Under the pieces are notes generated by a model, which was not told where the DNA came from, searched no databases, and saw only the letters and a list, made by a program, of their open reading frames with translations. 64,000 nucleotides of DNA from Marnyiella aurantia (lineage in GTDB: Bacteria > Bacteroidota > Bacteroidia > Flavobacteriales > Weeksellaceae). Below, piece after piece: positions 25,362-34,496 of the stretch. The DNA is taken from positions 186,001 to 250,000 of the forward strand of contig NZ_CP059472.1 of NCBI RefSeq assembly GCF_014041915.1, in the 5' to 3' direction. Made by a program: the position numbers and the translations under genes. Positions within the stretch are counted from its first letter, which is position 1. Each line of letters starts with the position of its first letter.

Positions 25362-28322
25362 ATGAATTCGAAGAAAATGATACTGGCCGGCGCCGTTTTT
25401 TATTTTGGATTAGCCGAAGCTCAGCACTCCAGATATTTCAGTGACCGCGGTTCTTATACCTACAATTTGGCCGAAAACCTTTACCAAACAAGGGTTTTTA
25501 ACGCGTCTCAATACGAATATGCCCAGCAATATTTTTATAACCATAATCTTACTGCCTCCAAAAAAGAAGCTGCGCAGTTCTTTGACAACGTAATTGGGGT
25601 CATACTTCAGAAAAATCATGCTGAAAAAGGCCTTGCCGCCTTCATGAAAGAATATCCGGAATCTGCATTTTTTGCTCAGGCCAACCTGCCACTGGCGGAC
25701 TATTATCTTGCCCAAAAAGATTTTGACAAGGCCCTCGAAACCCTCCAGAATGTGAATCAGTATCAGCTTTCCCGTCAGGAAAACGCCGATTATATCCTCA
25801 AACTTGGTTATGCCAAATTCATGACCGGCGACAGCCCGGGCGCAATCCGTGCGCTGGAGGAAGCTTATGAAAATGGCGGCACAGAAAATAAAATGGAAAT
25901 CGCTTATATGCTGGGTCACCTGTATTATGCAGACCGCCAGCACAATAAAGCCTTTCAGTATTTTGACAGTGTGAAGTCTGACGAAAAGTTCGCCAAACTG
26001 GTGCGTCCTTATTATGTGCAGATGTACTACAATGAGAAGCAGTACGACCAGGCCATTGCCGAAGGAACAACTTTGCTGGACGATCCTTCTATTTCCGAAG
26101 CCTACAAAGCTGAAGTCCACAAGATCATAGGGGAGAGTTATTTTATGAAAAAGGACTATTCCGCTGCGTACCCGCACCTGAAAAGTTTTGTGGAAAGCAA
26201 ATCCAACCCAAGCGAAAGCGACCTTTATCAGATGGGATTTGTGGCGGCAGAGCTTCAGAAATATGAAGATGCAGTTTCGTATTATAACAAGCTCATAAAC
26301 AGTAATTCTGCCCTGTCTCAAAACGCATATTACCAGTTAGGAAACGCTTACCTCCAAACCGGCAGGAAGCAGGAAGCACTTTCGGCCTACCGTTCCGCAC
26401 ATCAGATGGATTATGACAGTTCCGTACAGAAGCTGGCACATGAACAGTATGCCAAATTAAGTTACGACGTAGGTAACCCGTTTGAGGCTGCACCAAAGGT
26501 GATTCAGAATTATATCGATAAATATCCTTCTGATGCCAAAACACCTGAATTAAAGAGACTTTTGGTTAAATCCTACCTCTATTCCGGAGATTATAAAGAA
26601 ACTCTGGCCGCTATAGATAAGCTTCAGAACTCAAGCCCGGAAACTGATAAAATTGATCAGGAAGTTTCATACCTGCTGGGTACTGAAGAATTCAACAAAG
26701 GGAATTATGATGCTGCCGAACAGTATTTCTTAAGAAGCCTGGAATTCAACATCAATAAAGAATTTAACAGCCGTGCACATTACTGGCTGGGTCAGACCTA
26801 TTATCAGAAAGGCAATTATTCATCAGCAATCAGCCATTATGAAAACGTCCTTACAGGTCCGGCATTTCCGGAAAAAAGGCAGCTTTCTTACGATTTGGGA
26901 TATGCCTACTTTAAATCGAGAGATTTCACTAAAGCAAAGCAATATTTTGCAGATTACCTGAAAAATCCTGATCCAGAATTTAGGAACGATGCCGAACTGA
27001 GACTTGCAGATACGCATTATGCCAACAACGAATTGGCAGATGCTATTGCTATTTATGACAGTGCGGCCAATGTGAATGACTATACCGTTTTCCAAAAAGG
27101 TCTGGCACTTGGTTTCCAGGGCAAAAATGCAGAAAAAATTACTGTTCTGAAAGGGCTTATTTCCCAGTATGCCAATTCGGAATATGTGGATGATGCGCAG
27201 TATGAAATAGGAGTGGCTTATTCCACCGATGGTGATTATACAAGCTCTAATGACTATTTCGGCAGAGTAGTAAAAGAAAGTCCGGACCGTGATCTTGTGG
27301 CAAATGCACAGATTTACAGAGCGCAGAATTATATAGACGGCAATGATGATGCTAAAGCGCTGGCTGAATTTCAGCAACTGGGTACCCAATACCGCGGAAC
27401 AGCTTTTGCGTCCAAAGTGGTACAGGCCTCACGTCCTCTCTATATGAAAAACGGAGATATAAGCGGCTATCAGACATTTGCACAGCAGCTTGGTGTAAGG
27501 ATAGAAGCGGCTGAACTTGATGAAATTAACCTGGCTACAGCTAAGCAGCATTACCTGAAAAAAGAATACGCGCGTGCCGTTCCGTTATATGAAAAGTACC
27601 TGAGTCAGAATCCGACAGGCGAAGGCTTATATCAGGCACAATACGAATTGGGCGAGAGCTACTATCAAACTTCCAATATCACAAAAGCATTGCTTACTCT
27701 TCAGGATGTCGCATCGGTTCAAAATGATTATCAGGAAGATGCACAGACAAGGATTGCACAGATTTACATTTCACAGGGTGATGTTACTGAAGCCAAAAAG
27801 TATCTGAATCCACTAATGTCTTCCGAAAACGTGAATATCAGGAATTTTGCGATTGTAGAACTAATGACGATTTTTGCATCCGAGAAAAACTTTAAAGAGG
27901 CAGAACGATTGGCAGATTTGGTACTTGCCAACAACAAAAATGCACCGGCAGTACTTGAAAGCGCGAGGGTGATAAAGGCCAGAAGCCTGATGAACGGCGG
28001 CAAGGATGCGCAATCTGCTTATGCAGCGCTGGAAAAATCTTCCAATCCTGCAGTGGCGGCTGAGGCACTGTATGCAAAGGCTTTCTATCAGAACAAAGTC
28101 AAGTCTTATAAATCTTCTAACGAAACTATCTTCAAACTGGCCAACAATTATGCGGCAGAAGAATATTGGGGAGCTAAGGCGCTTGTCCTGATGGCCCGTA
28201 ACTATATAGGTCTTAAAGATAATTATCAGGCAAGTTATACAGTAGACCAAATCATTGCCAACTACCAGGATTTGCCTGAGATTGTAGCCGAAGCCCGTGA
28301 AGTTAAAAAACTCATTAAATAG
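25362..28322 (+). CDS. Large secreted tetratricopeptide-repeat protein
   Basis: A 986-residue protein with a signal peptide (MNSKKMILAGAVFYFGLAEAQ) and TPR-like repeats along almost its whole length (for example KDFDKALETLQN, GNYDAAEQYFLRSL, GNYSSAISHYENVL, KDYSAAYPHLKSF). It probably lies in the periplasm as a protein-interaction solenoid. The next gene, 68 bases downstream, encodes a barrel without a plug, and I infer that the two work as an outer-membrane/periplasm pair. Similar TPR-barrel neighbours occur in other Flavobacteriia; the function is unknown to me. The start is ATG 25362; the in-frame ATG at codon 6 is also possible. Confidence 0.85.
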   Translation: MNSKKMILAGAVFYFGLAEAQHSRYFSDRGSYTYNLAENLYQTRVFNASQYEYAQQYFYNHNLTASKKEAAQFFDNVIGVILQKNHAEKGLAAFMKEYPESAFFAQANLPLADYYLAQKDFDKALETLQNVNQYQLSRQENADYILKLGYAKFMTGDSPGAIRALEEAYENGGTENKMEIAYMLGHLYYADRQHNKAFQYFDSVKSDEKFAKLVRPYYVQMYYNEKQYDQAIAEGTTLLDDPSISEAYKAEVHKIIGESYFMKKDYSAAYPHLKSFVESKSNPSESDLYQMGFVAAELQKYEDAVSYYNKLINSNSALSQNAYYQLGNAYLQTGRKQEALSAYRSAHQMDYDSSVQKLAHEQYAKLSYDVGNPFEAAPKVIQNYIDKYPSDAKTPELKRLLVKSYLYSGDYKETLAAIDKLQNSSPETDKIDQEVSYLLGTEEFNKGNYDAAEQYFLRSLEFNINKEFNSRAHYWLGQTYYQKGNYSSAISHYENVLTGPAFPEKRQLSYDLGYAYFKSRDFTKAKQYFADYLKNPDPEFRNDAELRLADTHYANNELADAIAIYDSAANVNDYTVFQKGLALGFQGKNAEKITVLKGLISQYANSEYVDDAQYEIGVAYSTDGDYTSSNDYFGRVVKESPDRDLVANAQIYRAQNYIDGNDDAKALAEFQQLGTQYRGTAFASKVVQASRPLYMKNGDISGYQTFAQQLGVRIEAAELDEINLATAKQHYLKKEYARAVPLYEKYLSQNPTGEGLYQAQYELGESYYQTSNITKALLTLQDVASVQNDYQEDAQTRIAQIYISQGDVTEAKKYLNPLMSSENVNIRNFAIVELMTIFASEKNFKEAERLADLVLANNKNAPAVLESARVIKARSLMNGGKDAQSAYAALEKSSNPAVAAEALYAKAFYQNKVKSYKSSNETIFKLANNYAAEEYWGAKALVLMARNYIGLKDNYQASYTVDQIIANYQDLPEIVAEAREVKKLIK

Positions 28323-28390
28323 AAATTTCCATTAAAACGATATAGCGCATCCTTCACCGGATGTATGCGCAGGCAGTTAAACTGAAAATT

Positions 28391-30160
28391 ATGAATAAGA
28401 AAGTTCAAATTATATCCCTTTTGTTTTTGGGAATCTCACAGGTCGCTTTCTCTCAGATCAAAGAGGAAAAACTAATTCTGGACCGCAAACGCGAGCCGGA
28501 AGTCAGAAAGATAGAGAAGAAGAAAACTTCTGTAGAAACCATTAAAAACTATCCGCCGGAGGAAAAATCCCAGAATCCCGTCAACTATAACCTGACTAAC
28601 GTGCCTGCCGCGTCAGATTTTGCGACTTCTACTATTGAGGGCGAAGATATCTCCCCACAATTAGGTTCCGATTATCAGGACAACTATCTGCAGTTCGGAA
28701 TGGGAAATTTTGGGAAAGTACTTTTCGACGGTAGTGTTTCCTACATCCTGGAAAGTAAAACCGAAGTTGGTACAGATGCGCATGTACTTTCTACAAGCGG
28801 TCTAAAAGGTGACTATCCGTGGGACAGCAATTCCAGTCGGGTGGATTTGGGCGCATTCCTGAATTCTTATGGCGAAAAAGGAAAATTCAACGCAACTGCG
28901 GGTTTTGGCTCACATGATTATAATTACTACGGTATTTATGCGCTGCAGCCTGATGCAAATACCAACCTGAAACAGCAGGTTCAGAATATAACCCTTAACG
29001 GTTACTACGACCATTATTCCAATGAAATCCTGAACGATATCAGGCTGAAAACCTCTTTCCTTTCTGATAAATTTGATGCGAAGGAAACATATGGTGGTTT
29101 GGATCTGAATCTGTCCAAGCACGGTATGAATTTCCCGCTGGAGGGTGTGAAACTGCATGCAGACCTGGGCCTTGGACTGGAAACACTTGATACTGCTTTT
29201 GAGTTACTTAGCCAGAACAACTCAAATTTCATTGAAGGATATGCGGAACCGAAATTATCGTTTTACCGGGGGAAAAGTTACCTGATGATTGGCTCAGGTT
29301 TCAGTTTTCTTAATTCGAAAACACAGAACAACCTGCTGGCCGAATCTACCTCCCGAAGTAAAACCTATTGGTTTCCCAGGGCTGAGATTTTTTTTGCAGG
29401 CTCGGAGATGGCCAATCTCTATCTGGGTGTAGACGGCGGACTTCAACACAACTCGTATGCCTCTATGCTTCAGGAAAATCCTTACCTGGTTTCAGATCAG
29501 GTCATCCGACCGACCGAAACAAAGTATAGAGTCTATTTCGGAATCCGTGGTGATATCAGCCAGGATTTGAAGTACGACGTGTCCGCGGGCTTTGCGAAGG
29601 TAAACGATATTCTTTTCTACAGAAGCAATGGTCTGTTTACACCCGAAAATACCCTGAACCGTCCTGCTTATGATTTTGCCAATACTTTTTCCGCAACCTA
29701 TGATAATGGGTCTGTAAATGAGGTAAAAGCATCGTTGCAGTACTTTCCGCTGGAAAACCTGGTACTGGATGGCAATGTGAACTATAACTTCTACCGACTG
29801 AATAATTTCGAGGATATCCTGAATAAGCCATTGATCCGTGCAGAGTTGGGTGCTAAATACACGCTTCTAGACAAAAAACTGTTACTGGGTTTCAAGGGTT
29901 TATTTGCAGGTGAGCAGAAGACAAACTACTTTGCTGTTGAGCAGGATCCTCTGGTGCCAGACAATTTTGAAGTTACAGAATTTATGGACGGTAAAGTAAA
30001 AGGTTTCGCAGATCTGAATCTGTCTGCAGAATATAAAGCGCACCGCAATGTAAGTGTTTTCGTTATGGGTAATAACCTTCTGAACAACAGTTATGAAAGC
30101 CACAATGCTTACCGGGTTCTTGGCGCACAATTCCTTGCAGGACTAAAAGTGACTTTCTAA
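28391..30160 (+). CDS. TonB-dependent-receptor-like outer-membrane barrel lacking a plug
   Basis: A 589-residue outer-membrane protein. The ATG at 28391 gives a signal peptide (MNKKVQIISLLFLGISQVAFSQ), so the ten-codon upstream extension is rejected. A charged Lys/Glu/Arg segment (about 23-60) precedes a long barrel with alternating strands. The end, VLGAQFLAGLKVTF, with NLLNNSYESHNAYR just before, is the standard TonB-dependent-receptor terminus. I see no carboxypeptidase-like domain, TonB box or plug motif. It is probably a transport-inactive or structural barrel working with the TPR protein encoded just upstream. Confidence 0.8.
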   Translation: MNKKVQIISLLFLGISQVAFSQIKEEKLILDRKREPEVRKIEKKKTSVETIKNYPPEEKSQNPVNYNLTNVPAASDFATSTIEGEDISPQLGSDYQDNYLQFGMGNFGKVLFDGSVSYILESKTEVGTDAHVLSTSGLKGDYPWDSNSSRVDLGAFLNSYGEKGKFNATAGFGSHDYNYYGIYALQPDANTNLKQQVQNITLNGYYDHYSNEILNDIRLKTSFLSDKFDAKETYGGLDLNLSKHGMNFPLEGVKLHADLGLGLETLDTAFELLSQNNSNFIEGYAEPKLSFYRGKSYLMIGSGFSFLNSKTQNNLLAESTSRSKTYWFPRAEIFFAGSEMANLYLGVDGGLQHNSYASMLQENPYLVSDQVIRPTETKYRVYFGIRGDISQDLKYDVSAGFAKVNDILFYRSNGLFTPENTLNRPAYDFANTFSATYDNGSVNEVKASLQYFPLENLVLDGNVNYNFYRLNNFEDILNKPLIRAELGAKYTLLDKKLLLGFKGLFAGEQKTNYFAVEQDPLVPDNFEVTEFMDGKVKGFADLNLSAEYKAHRNVSVFVMGNNLLNNSYESHNAYRVLGAQFLAGLKVTF

Positions 30161-30192
30161 TCTGCTAAGAAACATTCTGTGATCATACAGGC

Positions 30193-30223
30193 ACCGCTTC
30201 ATCAGTTATGAGGCGGTTTTTTT
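30193..30223 (+). terminator. Rho-independent terminator after the TPR-barrel pair
   Basis: ACCGCTTCAT-CAGTT-ATGAGGCGGT, a 10-bp stem with one G-T pair, is followed by a run of T. Confidence 0.9.
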
Positions 30224-30255
30224 ATGTATTGGATATGAAATTCCCTTTATTGGTT

Positions 30256-30263
30256 TAAATTTG
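30256..30263 (+). promoter_or_regulatory. -7 element TAAATTTG before the DUF1569 gene
   Basis: A match to TAnnTTTG, 23 bases before ATG 30287. It probably drives the run of small genes that follows. Confidence 0.6.
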
Positions 30264-30286
30264 TCCATATAAAAACTAAATAAACT

Positions 30287-30742
30287 ATGGAAGATGTGTT
30301 TAGCGCAAAGGACGCTCAGAATTATATTGAAAGGATTAACAAACTTACTCCGGATTCAGAAAGGCAATGGGGTAAAATGACGGTAGATCAGGTTTTGGCA
30401 CATATGAATGTTCCTTATTCATTCATCTTCGAAGCCGATAAACAGAAAAAAACAGGGATGATCGCAAAATTTCTGCTTAAGAATTTTGTGAAGCCGAAGG
30501 TGGTAAATGATATTCCTTATAAGCAAAGCATTCCTACCAGTCCAGTTTTTATTATCTCCGGCGAACGTGATTTTGAAGCGGAGAAGAAGAAACTGATTGG
30601 TAATATCCAGCGTGTGCAGCAGTTGGGTCGCGAGGCGTTTGAAGGTAAGGAGAACTCCAGTTTCGGAAAACTTACTGCTCAGGAGTGGAATAATATGCTG
30701 GCAAAACATCTTAATCATCATTTGCAACAGTTTGGTGTTTAA
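30287..30742 (+). CDS. DUF1569 family protein (DinB-like fold)
   Basis: A 151-residue cytoplasmic protein. MTVDQVLAHMNVPY and the C-terminal KHLNHHLQQFGV are the two His-containing helices expected of the DUF1569/DinB-like four-helix fold, where three His usually bind a metal. The family has been linked to thiol-dependent detoxification, but no reaction is assigned. It is first in a same-strand run of six small genes. Confidence 0.8.
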   Translation: MEDVFSAKDAQNYIERINKLTPDSERQWGKMTVDQVLAHMNVPYSFIFEADKQKKTGMIAKFLLKNFVKPKVVNDIPYKQSIPTSPVFIISGERDFEAEKKKLIGNIQRVQQLGREAFEGKENSSFGKLTAQEWNNMLAKHLNHHLQQFGV

Positions 30743-30753
30743 TATTTTGCATC

Positions 30754-31242
30754 ATGTTAGCTCAAAATAACTTCAAAGACAAGATTTCCTTACTGCTTTT
30801 ATTTATTTGCAGTTTGAGTTTCTCACAAAGTGTTGATCTTTCAGCCGTATGGATAAACGGGGGGCAATATTATGAGGGAAAGATCAATACCGGCACAGAC
30901 CTTAAGTTATATATTACGCACTCGTCTCAAAGCACAGAAGCTGATCTTGTCTACAATGTTGCGGGATATTCAACTGTCAGAACCAACGCTACGCCATTTA
31001 ACGGAGTGATAACAATAACGGGGCAGAAGAAAACAAAATCGGAAGTGATTATCACCGGACACTACAGCCTTTCCGAAGAGGGTGCCGGCAGACATTCGGG
31101 TGCATTCAAAGGTGATTTAACAGGTTTCATCGCAGTCAATGATTTGGGTAATCCAACCGGAGATCATCAGACTTCATTTAGTGGTAGTTGGCAGAGTCGC
31201 GACGCCACACTTCTTTTTAAAACTAACTGGAAAAACAAATAA
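30754..31242 (+). CDS. Secreted protein of unknown function
   Basis: A 162-residue protein with an N-terminal hydrophobic stretch and SFSQ cleavage site (LLLLFICSLSFSQ), followed by a beta-rich domain (GGQYYEGKINTG, GVITITGQKK, GDLTGFIAVND) and ending FKTNWKNK. I do not recognise the family. It lies 11 bases after the DUF1569 gene and 2 bases before a membrane-protein gene, so it is in the same operon. Confidence 0.7.
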   Translation: MLAQNNFKDKISLLLLFICSLSFSQSVDLSAVWINGGQYYEGKINTGTDLKLYITHSSQSTEADLVYNVAGYSTVRTNATPFNGVITITGQKKTKSEVIITGHYSLSEEGAGRHSGAFKGDLTGFIAVNDLGNPTGDHQTSFSGSWQSRDATLLFKTNWKNK

Positions 31243-31244
31243 CC

Positions 31245-31655
31245 ATGATCAAAAAAATTATAGCTGTTCCGGCAGGTGTTCTGGCCGGCGGATTGGGTAT
31301 CTACTTAACAGAGACTCTTGGACACAAACTTTACCCGCTACCAGCAGGTATGGATCCTAATGATATGGATGCTATGGCATCCTACGTTTCTACCGCACCT
31401 TTTATGGCACTTTTCTTTGTGGTTTTGGCCTACGCCGTGGGTGCGCTCCTTTCGGGCTATATTTCAACTAAAGTTACGGCTGACGGAAAGATGATTTATG
31501 CGGTAATCTGCGGTCTCATATTTCTGCTGCAATCCATTTACATGATGTATATAATGCCAACACCAGCCTGGTTATGGTTAGCAGGTATTTTGGTATGGTC
31601 ACTCGTGTTGGTAGGCTACAGGCTGGCTGATAATTCAAAACCAATAAAAAACTGA
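31245..31655 (+). CDS. Small integral membrane protein
   Basis: A 136-residue protein with four predicted transmembrane helices (about 4-24, 52-73, 83-101, 105-124). A short loop with acidic residues (PAGMDPNDMDAM) lies after the first helix. Family not recognised. It is coupled to both neighbours by gaps of 2 and 1 bases. Confidence 0.7.
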   Translation: MIKKIIAVPAGVLAGGLGIYLTETLGHKLYPLPAGMDPNDMDAMASYVSTAPFMALFFVVLAYAVGALLSGYISTKVTADGKMIYAVICGLIFLLQSIYMMYIMPTPAWLWLAGILVWSLVLVGYRLADNSKPIKN

Positions 31656-31656
31656 T

Positions 31657-32028
31657 ATGGATCTGGGAGCATTTTCTGTAAGCCTGAATGTACGGGACAT
31701 TCAGCAATCGTATGAATTTTATAAAAAACTGGGTTTTGAACAAATGGGCGGAAATATAGACCAGAAATGGCTGATTTTACGTAATGGAAGCACAGTACTC
31801 GGTCTTTTTCAGGGTATGTTTGAAAAGAATATCTTAACCTTCAATCCGGGCTGGGACCAGAATGCCGCTAATCTTGAAAATTTTCAGGATGTACGGGAAA
31901 TTCAAAAACTACTGAAATCAGCCGGTTTATCACTTGATAAGGAAGCTGATGAAACTACCTCAGGACCGGAGCATTTCATATTACAGGATCCAGACGGAAA
32001 TCTAATCATGTTTGACCAGCACCGTTAA
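31657..32028 (+). CDS. VOC (glyoxalase/bleomycin-resistance) family protein
   Basis: A 123-residue single VOC unit: FSVSLNVRDIQQSYEFYKKLGFE opens the first beta-alpha-beta-beta-beta module, and FILQDPDGNLIMFDQH closes the second. Such proteins bind a divalent metal and catalyse isomerisation, thiol transfer or ring cleavage, or simply sequester compounds. The substrate cannot be read from the sequence. Confidence 0.88.
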   Translation: MDLGAFSVSLNVRDIQQSYEFYKKLGFEQMGGNIDQKWLILRNGSTVLGLFQGMFEKNILTFNPGWDQNAANLENFQDVREIQKLLKSAGLSLDKEADETTSGPEHFILQDPDGNLIMFDQHR

Positions 32029-32041
32029 ATTTAAATAATCA

Positions 32042-32581
32042 ATGAGAATCCTTAAAATTACTGCCTACATCGCAGCTGCATTAGTTGTTTTCTGGCTTAT
32101 TGCAGCAACCTTGATATCCGGTGACTGCAGGTTTGAGAAATCAACAGCCATAAAAGCATCGGTGGAAAAGGTATGGCAGAATACAAATACCCTGAGAGCT
32201 ATGGATTCGTGGAGTCCATGGCAGGAAAAAGATCCGAATGTGAAAAAAGTTTGGTCCGGCAGCACAGGTCAATCGGGTGAGCAGCAGTGCTGGGAAGGAA
32301 ATGATGCTGTTGGCAAGGGTTGTATTAAAGTACTGAAAGTAGATTCTGTGGCGAAAAGGATTGATATTGAAATGAAGTTTTTAACTCCTTATGAAAGTGA
32401 AGCAATGGAGTATATCATTGTGCAGCCAAATGGGTCCGGAAGCAAAGTTATAAGGGGATTCACCTCAGAAATTCCATTCCCTTTCAGCCCAATGAAGCTT
32501 TTTATGGACCTGGAAGATCAGGTGGGACCCGATTTTACCTCAGGTCTGCAGAAGTTGAAGGTACTATCCGAAGAACGTTAG
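32042..32581 (+). CDS. Membrane-anchored SRPBCC (START-like) protein
   Basis: A 179-residue protein with one N-terminal helix (about 8-26), then an SRPBCC/polyketide-cyclase-like domain: KSTAIKASVEKVWQ, then SWSPWQEKDPNVKKVWSG and a long C-terminal helix. The fold has a hydrophobic cavity for lipids or small molecules. The ligand is unknown. It lies 13 bases after the VOC gene. Confidence 0.82.
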   Translation: MRILKITAYIAAALVVFWLIAATLISGDCRFEKSTAIKASVEKVWQNTNTLRAMDSWSPWQEKDPNVKKVWSGSTGQSGEQQCWEGNDAVGKGCIKVLKVDSVAKRIDIEMKFLTPYESEAMEYIIVQPNGSGSKVIRGFTSEIPFPFSPMKLFMDLEDQVGPDFTSGLQKLKVLSEER

Positions 32582-32639
32582 ATACCTTTATATAGCAAGA
32601 CTTTATCACAAACAAGTAATCAAATTAAATATAGAAACT

Positions 32640-33083
32640 ATGGCAACAGTAAATGTGTATTTAACTTTCAACGGTAACTGCGAGGAAGCTTTTAACTTCT
32701 ATAAATCAGTGTTTGGTGGGGAATTTCCTTACATCGGGAGATTTGGAGATATGCCTTCCGAAGGAAATGAAAAAATGTCGGATATAGAAAAGAACCGCAT
32801 TATGCATGTATCCTTACCAATCTCCCAGGAAACAATGCTTATGGGAAGTGATACAGGTGGCGAATGGTCGTCCGGTTTTCTGCAGGGAAATAACTTCGCA
32901 TTATCACTAAACACCGATTCGCGCGAAGAGGCCGACCGTCTGGCAACTGCGCTTTCGGAAGGTGGAGTGGTGACAATGGCAAACGCCGAAACCTTCTGGG
33001 GAGCTTATTTCGGAATGTGGACGGACAAATTCGGCATTAACTGGATGGTGAATTATGACGATCCTGAAAAGGTTCAACAATAA
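32640..33083 (+). CDS. VOC family protein, PhnB-like
   Basis: A 147-residue protein of the PhnB/3-demethylubiquinone-methyltransferase-like VOC subgroup: YLTFNGNCEEAFNFYKSVFGGEF at the start and FWGAYFGMWTDKFGINWMVNYD at the end, both strongly diagnostic. Biochemical role unknown. It is the last gene of the small-gene run and is followed by a terminator. Confidence 0.9.
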   Translation: MATVNVYLTFNGNCEEAFNFYKSVFGGEFPYIGRFGDMPSEGNEKMSDIEKNRIMHVSLPISQETMLMGSDTGGEWSSGFLQGNNFALSLNTDSREEADRLATALSEGGVVTMANAETFWGAYFGMWTDKFGINWMVNYDDPEKVQQ

Positions 33084-33094
33084 ACCGTACTAAC

Positions 33095-33127
33095 AAAAAA
33101 ACTGCTGAGAAATCAAGCAGTTTTTTT
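33095..33127. terminator. Bidirectional terminator between convergent genes
   Basis: AAAAAAACTGCT and AGCAGTTTTTTT form a 12-bp stem with a 9-base loop. It serves the VOC gene on the plus strand and the ABC-2 permease on the minus strand. Confidence 0.88.
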
Positions 33128-33159
33128 ATTACCTAAATCATGAATATTTCGTAAAATCA

Positions 33160-34470
33160 TCAGTTTCTGATCCACTTCCAGAGTTCCTTCATCGTAGCTT
33201 TATTTCCGTACATTAAAATGCCCACGCGGTAAACCTTGGCTGCAATAAATACCATGAGAAAGGTGCTCAGAATCAGCAGAAACATAGACAACGCGATTTC
33301 CCAAACAGGTACTCCAAAAGGTATACGCGCCACCATCGCCACAGGTGAGGTAAACGGAATGATGGACAGCCAGAAACCGAGCGGACCGTTCGGGTTATTA
33401 ATGATGGTAATGCTTCCGTACATGCCTATCATCAGCGGGATGATGGCGAAAAGCGTGAATTGCTGCGTTTCCGTCTCATTATCTACAGCAGATCCGATGG
33501 CAGCATACATGGAACTGTAAAATATGTAACCGAAAAGGAAGAAGAAAAGAAACACAGCTATTACAAGCGGCACATTCATCTCCAGCAGGATATGTGATAC
33601 TTCGCCTGCAATCTGGGTAAAATCCACCTTGTCCACTACCTGCTCACTTCCGGCAGGCAGGTTGTTTTTCATAGCGGCAAAACCGGTATTCAAAAATACA
33701 GCGCCCAGAATCGCCATCGTAATCCACACGCTGAACTGTGTAAGCGCCACCAGGGTAACACCCAGGATCTTGCCCATCATCAGCTCAAATGGTTTTACAG
33801 ATGAAATCAGGATTTCAACAACGCGGTTGTTTTTTTCTTCCAGCACACTTCTCATTACACGAACGCCGTAAATGATGATAAACATAAAAACGGCATACAT
33901 CAGCACCATACCAAGGCCATACTTTACACCGAAATCCATGTCTGTGTCCACCTGGCTTTTATCGTTTACATTACTGCTTTTCAGTTCGAAATTTCTATCC
34001 AGCTGAACAATCTTCTCTTCATCTATATTGAGCTGTTTAATCTTTACCTCACGCAGTACTGCTGAAAGATCATCAACAATACGCTGCTTGGTTTCAAAAC
34101 CGATCTTATCATTGACAAGCAGTTTGGAATTCTTTTCCAGAAGGTTAAATCTGCCTTCTTCCAGCGGTGCCAGGATCAACAGACCGTTAGTTTCCTCCAT
34201 ATCTTTCAGTCCGTGTACAAGCTGACTTTCAGAGGCCGGATTCACATAAACATACTTAAGTTTGTTATCTGACTTCAGCTTGCCGGCGAAAAGCCCTCCT
34301 TTGTCTATGACATTTACGGTATACTGTGTTTCATTGGCTTTCAGCATTACCGCGATAAAAGCGCCGAATGCAATCATAATTATAGGAGCCAGAATGGTGA
34401 GGATGATAAAGGATTTCTTCTTTACCTGTGTAAGGTATTCACGTTTGGTGATTAAAAAAATATTCTTCAT
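33160..34470 (-). CDS. ABC-2 type transporter permease (NatB-like)
   Basis: A 436-residue membrane subunit. An N-terminal helix (about 20-43) is followed by a large extracytoplasmic domain (about 45-180), then five or six helices with VRVMRSVLEEKNNRVVEILISSVKPFELMMGKILG, the hallmark of the NatB/ABC-2 group. NatAB pumps export sodium; other relatives export drugs. It lies 26 bases after its ATPase gene, so the pair is one operon. Substrate unassigned. Confidence 0.9.
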   Translation of the reverse strand: MKNIFLITKREYLTQVKKKSFIILTILAPIIMIAFGAFIAVMLKANETQYTVNVIDKGGLFAGKLKSDNKLKYVYVNPASESQLVHGLKDMEETNGLLILAPLEEGRFNLLEKNSKLLVNDKIGFETKQRIVDDLSAVLREVKIKQLNIDEEKIVQLDRNFELKSSNVNDKSQVDTDMDFGVKYGLGMVLMYAVFMFIIIYGVRVMRSVLEEKNNRVVEILISSVKPFELMMGKILGVTLVALTQFSVWITMAILGAVFLNTGFAAMKNNLPAGSEQVVDKVDFTQIAGEVSHILLEMNVPLVIAVFLFFFLFGYIFYSSMYAAIGSAVDNETETQQFTLFAIIPLMIGMYGSITIINNPNGPLGFWLSIIPFTSPVAMVARIPFGVPVWEIALSMFLLILSTFLMVFIAAKVYRVGILMYGNKATMKELWKWIRN

Positions 34471-34496
34471 ATTGAAGTTATGTGCGTGTTGCAGGC

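Noticed and set aside
25410-26321. 303-codon antisense ORF in the TPR gene
   Set aside because: Low-complexity hydrophobic translation mirroring the repeats on the coding strand; no start signal.
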